Part shown: in pieces, positions 1 to 5,009 of the stretch
How the letters are laid out: each line of letters opens with the position of its first letter
Position numbering within the stretch: the stretch's first letter is position 1
Origin: DATDAH01 sp036525535
GTDB taxonomy: Bacteria; Actinomycetota; Acidimicrobiia; Acidimicrobiales; DATDAH01
Direction of reading: 5' to 3'
Assembly: GCA_036525535.1 (NCBI GenBank)
Contig: DATDAH010000337.1
Span: 1-6,851, forward strand
Length of the DNA stretch: 6,851 nucleotides
Program-made: the position numbers and the translations under genes
Notes under the pieces: model-generated
Database searches by the model: none
Told to the model about the DNA's origin: nothing
The model's input: only the letters and a program-made list of their open reading frames with translations

Positions 1-117
1 GAGCTCGACCGTTCCTGCCTCGACGCCGCCAAGGCCCGGCGGGAGCTGGGCTGGTCTCCGCAGGTCACCCTGGAGGACGGCGTAAAGGCCGTCCTCGACT
101 GGTCCCGGAGCCGCTGA
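1..117 (+). CDS. NAD-dependent epimerase/dehydratase family protein, C-terminal end only (partial)
   Basis: Only the last 38 codons and a TGA stop (115-117) are present; the gene begins outside the window. The tail contains LDAAKARRELGWSPQV, then LEDGV and LDW. This is the usual ending of extended short-chain dehydrogenases acting on nucleotide sugars, such as UDP-glucose 4-epimerase, dTDP-glucose 4,6-dehydratase and related enzymes. In these proteins the KARRELGW segment follows the substrate-binding domain. The exact substrate cannot be told because the Rossmann fold and catalytic Tyr-Lys are missing. The gene converges on the minus-strand gene ending at 135, with only 17 bp between the two stop codons. 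The family call is fairly secure; a specific enzyme name would be a guess. Confidence 0.75.
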   Translation, partial: ELDRSCLDAAKARRELGWSPQVTLEDGVKAVLDWSRSR

Positions 118-121
118 AGCC

Positions 122-145
122 GTTCGCTCCAGGTTCAGAGCGGAT
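122..145. terminator. weak hairpin between convergent genes, possible terminator
   Basis: The segments 125-129 (CGCTC) and 138-142 (GAGCG) can pair around an 8-nt loop. The stem extends by one A-T and two G-T wobble pairs on the outside. It sits at the meeting point of two convergent genes and the stop codon at 135-137 lies in its loop. There is no T-run on either strand, so any termination here would not be of the classical intrinsic type. Confidence 0.2.
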
Positions 146-1136
146 CGGGGTCGTTGAGCTTGGTGCAGGGTTGGTCGACCGTGGAGCAACCATGGCGCGA
201 CTTCCATCGTGCGACCGCCGTGTCCCAGACGGACCGGTCGGTCGTCAGTGTCATGCCGGGCAGGACGCTCATGGGGAAGTCTCCGGTGCCCGTCCACACG
301 ATGGTGACGTCCGTGGCCGACGTCCCGGGGGGCCAGTCGTTGCAGCCGCTGTAGCAGTCGTCGTCGAGCAGGAAGATGGAGTCACGGATGATCGGTTCGT
401 GGCGACCGCCGTCCTCGAAGTTCTTGAAGAACGAGCCGTGACCGAGGATGTCGGGGTCCTCGGTGCCATACGGCCCCGGCATCGCCTCCAGTCGGACCAG
501 GACGTCTTCGAAGATCAGGGACTCACCGGCGACGTCGCCGGACTCCTGCTCGCTGAAGAACGTGTAGCAACCGTCGAAGAGGCTGTCCACGACCGTTCCC
601 GCTCGGCGTTCGTCGTTCTCGACGCAGTCGTCCCGGATGTAGGTCATGAACGCATTGCGCAGCTCGAATCCGTCGCCGCCGCGGGGGTCGAACCCGTCCT
701 CGACGTTGTCAGCCCGTAGGCCGTCGACCACGTAGTCCGAGGCGTAGACGCGCAGGGCGGAACCTTCGATGTCGTCGTGCATGGCGCGCCAGGTCAGGGT
801 GCGCGGCTGCTGCCCCACGGTGGTCCAGCCCATGACGCAGAGGTCCTGCGGCGCACGGGTCTCGCCGATCTCGAGGGCCCGCTCACCGGAGGTCAAGGAG
901 ACGCCCGTCCGGGCGTCGACGGTGTGGGCGTCGGGAGGATCGGGGATCGACTCCTTCTCGGTGAACTCGCCGCGGAGAACCGTCGGCGACGCCCGGTCGA
1001 GGCATGACGGCGTGGGGCTCGAGCGTTCGTGAACGGCGAAGGCGACCGTCGCGCCCACGAGCAGGGTGGCGAGCACGGCGCCGATCTGCGCCTGGCGCGA
1101 GGTGCGGACCTTGCCTAGGAGGCTGGGAACAACCAC
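135..1136 (-). CDS. putative exported right-handed beta-helix protein, function unknown
   Basis: The 333-residue product has a basic N-terminus (K9, R11, R14), then one hydrophobic segment at about residues 17-35. This is either a signal peptide, with an AFA motif at 32-34 as a possible cleavage site, or a membrane anchor. The rest is hydrophilic and acidic. The middle (about 125-260) has short turns such as VVDGLRADNVEDGFD, FMTYIRDDCVEND and TVVDSLFDGCYTFF. They resemble rungs of a parallel beta-helix as in polysaccharide lyases and related surface proteins. There are eight cysteines (45, 100, 171, 190, 261, 265, 317, 324), all after the hydrophobic segment, fitting disulfides outside the cytoplasm. 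The start is GTG at 1134-1136; no strong ribosome site is visible and no better start was found. The gene follows the antiporter gene after 97 bp. A role on extracellular polysaccharide is suggested only by fold and neighbours; no catalytic residues can be assigned. Confidence 0.6.
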   Translation of the reverse strand: MVVPSLLGKVRTSRQAQIGAVLATLLVGATVAFAVHERSSPTPSCLDRASPTVLRGEFTEKESIPDPPDAHTVDARTGVSLTSGERALEIGETRAPQDLCVMGWTTVGQQPRTLTWRAMHDDIEGSALRVYASDYVVDGLRADNVEDGFDPRGGDGFELRNAFMTYIRDDCVENDERRAGTVVDSLFDGCYTFFSEQESGDVAGESLIFEDVLVRLEAMPGPYGTEDPDILGHGSFFKNFEDGGRHEPIIRDSIFLLDDDCYSGCNDWPPGTSATDVTIVWTGTGDFPMSVLPGMTLTTDRSVWDTAVARWKSRHGCSTVDQPCTKLNDPDPL

Positions 1137-1174
1137 GTGGTGTTTCGCTCTCGGTCGGTGCCCGCGTCGAACAT

Positions 1175-1196
1175 CGGTACCAGCCAGAACGTACCG
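1175..1196. repeat. 6-bp inverted repeat upstream of the beta-helix gene
   Basis: CGGTAC (1175-1180) and GTACCG (1191-1196) form a perfect inverted repeat with a 10-bp spacer. It lies 39-60 bp upstream of the GTG start at 1136. On the minus strand TACGTT (1188-1193) fits the loose actinobacterial -10 pattern TAnnnT, but no convincing -35 was found at the right distance. It could be an operator or an RNA hairpin; the evidence is symmetry alone. Confidence 0.3.
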
Positions 1197-1227
1197 GCCC
1201 GTGAGCCTGAGCCGGTCGCAGGCCGGT
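1193..1227. repeat. inverted repeat after the antiporter stop codon
   Basis: ACCGGCC (1193-1199) and GGCCGGT (1221-1227) are perfect complements separated by 21 bp. A smaller GCCTG/CAGGC pair (1205-1209, 1219-1223) lies inside and partly overlaps the right arm. The structure begins 6 bp past the antiporter stop codon (1234-1236) on the minus strand, so it could act as a transcript 3' end. No T-run follows. It shares bases 1193-1196 with the neighbouring 1175-1196 inverted repeat, so the two stems cannot form together. Confidence 0.3.
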
Positions 1228-1233
1228 CGACGC

Positions 1234-2565
1234 TCAGGTGGGCGCGGCGGAGGGGTTCCCGGGCGGAGTGGGCGTGGCCGTCCCCCCGACCGGTTCGCCC
1301 AAGATCTCGCCTCGGCTTCGCAGCGCCCGGTCGAGCCACCACCCCGCGAACTGTGACGTCAGGATGGCCGTGATCACGAGCGCGGTGAAGAACCGCGGGG
1401 CGATGATGCCGGCCTCGAAGGCAACGGTGGCGAGCACGATGCCCGGACCACCTCGCGCGTTCATCGAGACGGCGACGTCCAGGGCATCTCGGCGGCCGAA
1501 GCCCGCCAGGCGGCTCGCCAGGGCGACGAAGGACCCTCGGAGCGCGCTCGACCCGACGAGGAATGCCAGCAGGACGATGATCGAGAACCCGGCTCCCAGC
1601 TGGAGCCGGGTGCCGACGAGCACGAAGTACAGCGGGATGAAGCTGGCGAACGCGAACCTGCCGATCGCGTCGAGCGCGCTGGCGAACCACTCACGCTGCG
1701 TGCCCTGGAAGCCGCCGACCAGACCGAACCCGGCGAGGAACGCGCCGAAGACGACGTTCGTCTCCACGGCCGCGGCCACACTCGTGTACGCGAGCATCAT
1801 CACGAGCGCATAGCCGACCTGGGCTCGACGAGCCAGGACGTTCCACCGCTGATCGACGATGGAGCGAAGCACCTTCGGGGCGAGGAGGAGCCCGACCAGG
1901 AGGTAGGCCACGGTCACGGCGATGTGGGTGACCACTTCGCCGGTGGCCACTTCACCTCCCGGTTGGGCCAGGGCCGTCGCGATGGCCAGTGCCGCGAACA
2001 GCGCGATGTCCTCGAGCATGGCGGTGCCGAGGATCAGGCTGGCGAACCGGGTGTGCATGATCTTCAGGTCATGGAAGATCCGGGAGATCACCGGGATCGA
2101 GGTCACCGCGGCGGCGGTCGCCAGCACCACGAGGAAGGCGATCTTTCCGCCGTTCGGCCCCCGGAGCTCGCGGGTCTGCAGGGCGGCGCCGATCGTGAAC
2201 GCGATCACGAACGGCACCGCGGTGCCGATCCCCAGGATCCACAGGGTCGGCCTGCGCTGTTCGCGCGCGAGCGGCCGCCGGATCTCCGACCCGGAGATGA
2301 ACATGAGGAGCAGGAGGCCGAGCCATGACAGGAAGGCCAGGACGAGCCGCGTCGGGTCGCCGGGATCGGCCGGGTCTCCCAAGAGTGACCGGGTGGCGTC
2401 GGGCGCGAGCTCGCCGAGGACGAACGGGCCCAGCAGGACACCGGCCAGGATCTCCCCGACGAACCTCGGCTGCCGAAGCTTGGCCGCGATGTAGCCGAGG
2501 AGGTGCGCAGCCGCCAGCATCGTCGTGAGCGAGATGAGGATCGGCGCCAGCTCGGACTCGGTCAT
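1234..2565 (-). CDS. CPA2-type cation:proton antiporter, membrane protein
   Basis: The 443-residue product is very hydrophobic, with about 12 likely membrane helices. It matches the sodium/hydrogen exchanger fold of the CPA2 (KefB/NapA-like) superfamily. Visible family signatures are RQPRFVGEILAGVLLGP (31-47), the unwound-helix motif TSIPVISRI (155-163), GAFLAGF (274-280), FIPLYFVLVGTRL (309-321) and NARGGPGIVLA (369-379). The ion-site pair that is DD in many electrogenic members is ED here (E185-D186, in AMLEDIALF). There is no C-terminal RCK/TrkA nucleotide-binding domain; the protein ends in a Pro/Ala/Gly/Thr-rich tail of about 25 residues. It should exchange a monovalent cation (Na+ or K+) for protons at the cytoplasmic membrane, but the ion cannot be read from the sequence. 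The ATG start at 2563-2565 has only weak ribosome-site matches. It follows the sulfotransferase-like gene by 66 bp on the same strand, so co-transcription is possible but not shown. Confidence 0.88.
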   Translation of the reverse strand: MTESELAPILISLTTMLAAAHLLGYIAAKLRQPRFVGEILAGVLLGPFVLGELAPDATRSLLGDPADPGDPTRLVLAFLSWLGLLLLMFISGSEIRRPLAREQRRPTLWILGIGTAVPFVIAFTIGAALQTRELRGPNGGKIAFLVVLATAAAVTSIPVISRIFHDLKIMHTRFASLILGTAMLEDIALFAALAIATALAQPGGEVATGEVVTHIAVTVAYLLVGLLLAPKVLRSIVDQRWNVLARRAQVGYALVMMLAYTSVAAAVETNVVFGAFLAGFGLVGGFQGTQREWFASALDAIGRFAFASFIPLYFVLVGTRLQLGAGFSIIVLLAFLVGSSALRGSFVALASRLAGFGRRDALDVAVSMNARGGPGIVLATVAFEAGIIAPRFFTALVITAILTSQFAGWWLDRALRSRGEILGEPVGGTATPTPPGNPSAAPT

Positions 2566-2599
2566 CGGTCGGGAGACTCTACGGCGATGGGCGGGCGTG

Positions 2600-2612
2600 C
2601 GGAAGGCTTCCG
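2600..2612. repeat. short hairpin-forming inverted repeat between sulfotransferase-like and antiporter genes
   Basis: CGGAAG and CTTCCG flank a single central base (13 bp in all), which in RNA gives a stem of about 5 bp with a 3-nt loop. A second small pair, GTGG/CCAC with a 5-nt loop, lies beside it at about 2617-2629, just past the stop codon of the sulfotransferase-like gene. Neither has a T-run. They may form weak 3' structures for the upstream gene or part of the antiporter leader. Confidence 0.25.
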
Positions 2613-2631
2613 GTGCGTGGGACCGCCACCG

Positions 2632-3357
2632 TCAGGCGTCCAGGTGGTGGGCCAGGAGCCGCTCGTAGAGCGGACGGCACTCCCGGACGAGCCGCCGTTG
2701 GTGGTCGTCGAGGGTGACCGCAGCGGTGGGCGGCGGCCCGAAGCCGGTGGACCGATGGGCCGACCGGTACCAGAACGTCGCCCAGACCCCGTCCTCCGGC
2801 TTGGGGCCCTCGGGCCAGTGGAGCATGGCGTCGTCGTAGTCGACCCCCACGGCGCGACAGAGCGCGGCGAGGACCCGGGTGGGATCGGCGAGGAGGCGGT
2901 GCGCATCGACGACGATCGGCGGGCGGCCGGCCGCGAGCTCGTGTTCCAGGATCGCCACCTGCTGGGGGAGACCGGTGATCGTGGCCGGGAACTCGGCGTG
3001 GAGGGTGGCGTCGAGTGAGGCGACGATTCGGGCCGGATCGCGGATCAGCAGCGCGTTGGTGAACTCGTCGAGGATCGATGCCGGGAGGGCGTCGAGGTGG
3101 TGGCCGATGTTCTTCACGAAGCGGACGGGCTCGTCGGCGCCGGCCCGAATCGACGCGAGGGCAGACGCGGCATCGCCCGGCATCGCGGCGATGATCTCGG
3201 GCCGCCCCGGGTGGCCAGGGTCGGTCTGGCGGAGATAGACCCCGTAGAACGGCTCGTCGAACACGAGCGTGTCGGGTCGTTGGCGCCAGCTGTACATGAG
3301 CGCCGTGGAGACCGTGCGAGGGCCGCACCACATGCTGACCACGGTCAGCGCGGTCAT
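2632..3357 (-). CDS. sulfotransferase-like P-loop protein partnered with a class IV aminotransferase
   Basis: The 241-residue product is a small single-domain protein of the sulfotransferase type. The N-terminal loop SMWCGPRTVSTALM (8-21) matches the 5'-phosphosulfate-binding P-loop, and DEPFYGVYL (34-42) follows as in this subfamily. RDPARIVAS (106-114) matches the 3'-phosphate-binding segment that contacts PAPS in sulfotransferases. A later conserved-looking stretch includes MLHWPEGPKPEDGVWA (178-193) and STGF (203-206). No signal peptide or membrane segment is seen, so it should be cytoplasmic. Whether it transfers sulfate is unknown; some relatives may bind another nucleotide or substrate. 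Its ATG overlaps the aminotransferase stop codon (ATGA at 3354-3357), implying translational coupling and a shared pathway. The same two domains are fused in long plant BCAT-like proteins (recalled, not checked). Fold assignment is good; the reaction is open. Confidence 0.78.
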   Translation of the reverse strand: MTALTVVSMWCGPRTVSTALMYSWRQRPDTLVFDEPFYGVYLRQTDPGHPGRPEIIAAMPGDAASALASIRAGADEPVRFVKNIGHHLDALPASILDEFTNALLIRDPARIVASLDATLHAEFPATITGLPQQVAILEHELAAGRPPIVVDAHRLLADPTRVLAALCRAVGVDYDDAMLHWPEGPKPEDGVWATFWYRSAHRSTGFGPPPTAAVTLDDHQRRLVRECRPLYERLLAHHLDA

Positions 3358-4268
3358 GGCCGTGCCGCTCGGTCCATCGCCTCCCGGTAGTGGCCGGCGA
3401 GCTGCCGGGTGATCGGCCCGAACCCGGCACGGTCACCGATGGCATGACCATCCACATGGGCGACCGGCGTCAGCGCGCCGAAGGTCCCGGTGACGAAGGC
3501 CTCGTCGGCGCGGTAGACGTCGTCCAGGGTGAAGTCCCGCTCGTAGGCCCCGATCCCAGCCTCGACGGCCAGCTCGAGGACCAGTCGACGAGTGATGCCG
3601 TTGAGGCAGTGCTCCCCGGTCGAGGTCCACACCTCGCGGCCGGTGACGATGAAGAAGTTCGTGGCGTTGCACGTGGCCACGTGCCCGTTCACGTCCAGCA
3701 TGAGCGCCTCGTCACCGCCGGCGTCGATGGCCTGGAGGAGGGCCACCACCTCGTGCAGCTTGCTGTGGCTGTTCCAGCGCTGGTCGAGGGTCTCGGGCGG
3801 GGGTCGGCGCACTGCGGCGGTGATGAGGTCGACGCCGACCGCGGCGACGGCGGGATCGGCGACCTTGTGCTCGGCGATGACCACGATGGTCGGACCGCCG
3901 ACGACGAGGCGCGGGTCTTGAGACGGCGTCTTCTTGGTGCCGCGGGAGACCATGAGGCGGACGTGGACGTCGGTGCGCATGCCGTTGCGCCGGGCGGTCT
4001 CCTGGAGGATGCCGACCAGCTCCCCCCTCGTCTTGCCGATGTCCAGGCCGACGGCTGCCGCGGTGGCGAACAACCGGTCGAGGTGGAGGTCGAGGTGGGG
4101 GAAGACGCCCTCGTGGAGTCGGAGCCCCTCCCACACCCCGTCCCCGACCAGAAACGCGGAATCGAAGACGGATACCGTCGCGTCGGCTCGTGGCACCCAG
4201 TCGCCGTCGACGTAGACGAGGACCGACTCGTTGCGGGGATCGGGCAGGGACACGTGGGTCCCCTTCAT
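3354..4268 (-). CDS. class IV (fold-type IV) PLP-dependent aminotransferase-like protein
   Basis: The 304-residue product matches the branched-chain / D-amino-acid aminotransferase family in length and motif order. Visible elements are VYVDGDWVPRADATVSVFD (18-36), GDGVWEGLRLHEG (42-54), HLDRL (62-66), the likely PLP lysine K170 in SHSKLHE, CLNGITRRLVLELA (221-234) for the cofactor phosphate, and EAFVTGTFGALTPVA (256-270). The Glu of the usual GxVxE motif that contacts the PLP ring nitrogen is Thr here (T199, in NGHVATCNATNFF). Donor and acceptor substrates cannot be predicted; branched-chain transaminase, D-amino-acid transaminase or lyase activity are all conceivable. The gene sits 45 bp after cofE and overlaps the sulfotransferase-like gene by 4 bp. 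The start is uncertain: the ATG at 4266-4268 has a GGGTGG upstream, but the in-frame GTG at 4251-4253 has a better spaced AAGGGGA. Confidence 0.82.
   Translation of the reverse strand: MKGTHVSLPDPRNESVLVYVDGDWVPRADATVSVFDSAFLVGDGVWEGLRLHEGVFPHLDLHLDRLFATAAAVGLDIGKTRGELVGILQETARRNGMRTDVHVRLMVSRGTKKTPSQDPRLVVGGPTIVVIAEHKVADPAVAAVGVDLITAAVRRPPPETLDQRWNSHSKLHEVVALLQAIDAGGDEALMLDVNGHVATCNATNFFIVTGREVWTSTGEHCLNGITRRLVLELAVEAGIGAYERDFTLDDVYRADEAFVTGTFGALTPVAHVDGHAIGDRAGFGPITRQLAGHYREAMDRAARP
4259..4265 (-). promoter_or_regulatory. possible ribosome binding site favouring a GTG start for the aminotransferase
   Basis: On the minus strand this reads AAGGGGA and ends 5 nt before an in-frame GTG (4251-4253), which is codon 6 of the longest reading frame. 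The alternative ATG at 4266-4268 has only GGGTGG about 9 nt upstream. If the GTG is used, the protein begins at VSLPDPRNES and is five residues shorter. The family motifs start later, so homology inside the window does not decide between them. Confidence 0.35.
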
Positions 4269-4271
4269 GAC

Positions 4272-4283
4272 GGGTGGCCACCC
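4272..4283. promoter_or_regulatory. perfect 12-bp palindrome in the aminotransferase leader
   Basis: GGGTGGCCACCC is a perfect palindrome ending 4 bp before the ATG at 4266-4268. It contains the GGGTGG that would serve as that start's ribosome site. It may be a DNA operator or a small RNA hairpin covering the start. Outer ATGAC/GTCAT repeats flank it (4267-4271 and 4287-4291) with a 3-bp asymmetry. Confidence 0.35.
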
Positions 4284-4302
4284 ATGGTCATCTGACGATC
4301 AT

Positions 4303-4314
4303 GCCGTCGACGGC
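4303..4314. promoter_or_regulatory. perfect 12-bp palindrome at the cofE stop codon
   Basis: GCCGTCGACGGC is a perfect palindrome that touches the cofE stop codon TAG (4314-4316). As RNA it can form a four-pair GCCG/CGGC stem with a UCGA loop. No T-run follows. Between this site and the palindrome at 4272-4283 lies a third small dyad, GTCA-TC-TGAC (4287-4296), so most of the 45-bp spacer is symmetric. Confidence 0.35.
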
Positions 4315-5009
4315 TACCGGAAGAGGTCCTCACTCGAGGGACGGACGATCTCGGCCTTGACGCTGGACTCCCGCAGCCAGCCGGCATCCAGGCCCCGCAC
4401 GATGGCGACGGGGATGCCGTCGGCCTTGCCCATGACCAGCTCGGCGGCTGCCGCGATCTCGTCGGCGACCGCGACCTCGGTGACCTGGAGCTGGTGGCCC
4501 TTGGCGTCTTCCGAGCCCCGTAGGTCGACCACGGCGGCGATGCCGGCGCAGCCGATGGCCACGTCGACCAGGCCCTTGCGCCAGGCCCTGCCGAACGTGT
4601 CGGAGACGATGATCCCGACCTCGGCGCCGGTGGCGTCCCGGAGCCGGTCTCGAATCCGGCGAGCCGAGCGGTCAGGGTCGCGGGGGAGCAGCGCCGCCAC
4701 GCCGTCGTCCAGGTTGGACCGGTCGACGCCCGCGTTGGCGCAGACGAAGCCGTGCTTGGTCTCGCTGATGACCAGATCGCCGCGGCGACGGAGCACCCGC
4801 ACCGACTCCTCCTCGACGAGGGCCTTGTGCGAGAGGGGGTCGTCGGGGTCGACGGCCACCAGCTGGTTCTCGGCCTTGGACACGATCTTCTGCGTGACCA
4901 CGAGCACGTCGCCGCGGCGGACCTCGGTGGCGGCGGCGATGAGCTCGGCGATGTCATCTCCGGGGCGGACCTCGGCGATGCCCTCGACGGCGATCAGCTC
5001 GATGGTCAC
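4314..5009 (-). CDS. cofE: coenzyme F420-0:L-glutamate ligase (CofE, FbiB N-terminal type)
   Basis: The enzyme adds gamma-linked L-glutamate to F420-0 using GTP and divalent metal, forming F420-1 and longer tails in the cytoplasm. The 231-residue product shows the family blocks in order: VRPGDD (14-19), QKIVSKAEN (40-48), ETKHGFVCANAGVDRSN (83-99), SDTFGRAWRKG (136-146) and GKADGIPVAIVRG (194-206). It stops at SSEDLFR, where mycobacterial FbiB continues into an FMN-binding reductase domain, so this is a stand-alone ligase. The GTG start at 5007-5009 is supported because the family's first strand begins at once (IELIAVEGI) and because it overlaps the cofD stop as GTGA. Coupling to cofD fits consecutive steps of one pathway. 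The family assignment is very secure; poly-glutamate length cannot be told. Confidence 0.95.
   Translation of the reverse strand: MTIELIAVEGIAEVRPGDDIAELIAAATEVRRGDVLVVTQKIVSKAENQLVAVDPDDPLSHKALVEEESVRVLRRRGDLVISETKHGFVCANAGVDRSNLDDGVAALLPRDPDRSARRIRDRLRDATGAEVGIIVSDTFGRAWRKGLVDVAIGCAGIAAVVDLRGSEDAKGHQLQVTEVAVADEIAAAAELVMGKADGIPVAIVRGLDAGWLRESSVKAEIVRPSSEDLFR

Noticed and set aside
1137..1233. A full sigma-factor promoter for the beta-helix gene
   Set aside because: A TACGTT at 1188-1193 fits a -10 pattern loosely, but no acceptable -35 was found at 16-19 bp, so no promoter is called.
1115..1690. Minus-strand open frame (191 codons) spanning the antiporter 3' end and the intergenic gap
   Set aside because: It is Arg/Pro/His-rich and frame-shifted relative to the antiporter. 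It shows no motif, so it is a GC-driven shadow.
2579..3457. Minus-strand open frame (292 codons) overlapping the sulfotransferase-like gene in another frame
   Set aside because: It is Arg/Pro-rich throughout with no motif, while the frame of the 241-residue protein has clear P-loop and 3'-phosphate motifs.
3390..4295. Long plus-strand open frame (301 codons) opposite the aminotransferase
   Set aside because: Its translation is low-complexity, rich in Asp, Gly, Val and His, with no family motif. The minus strand carries a clear aminotransferase over the same bases. GC-rich codon use keeps the opposite frame open.
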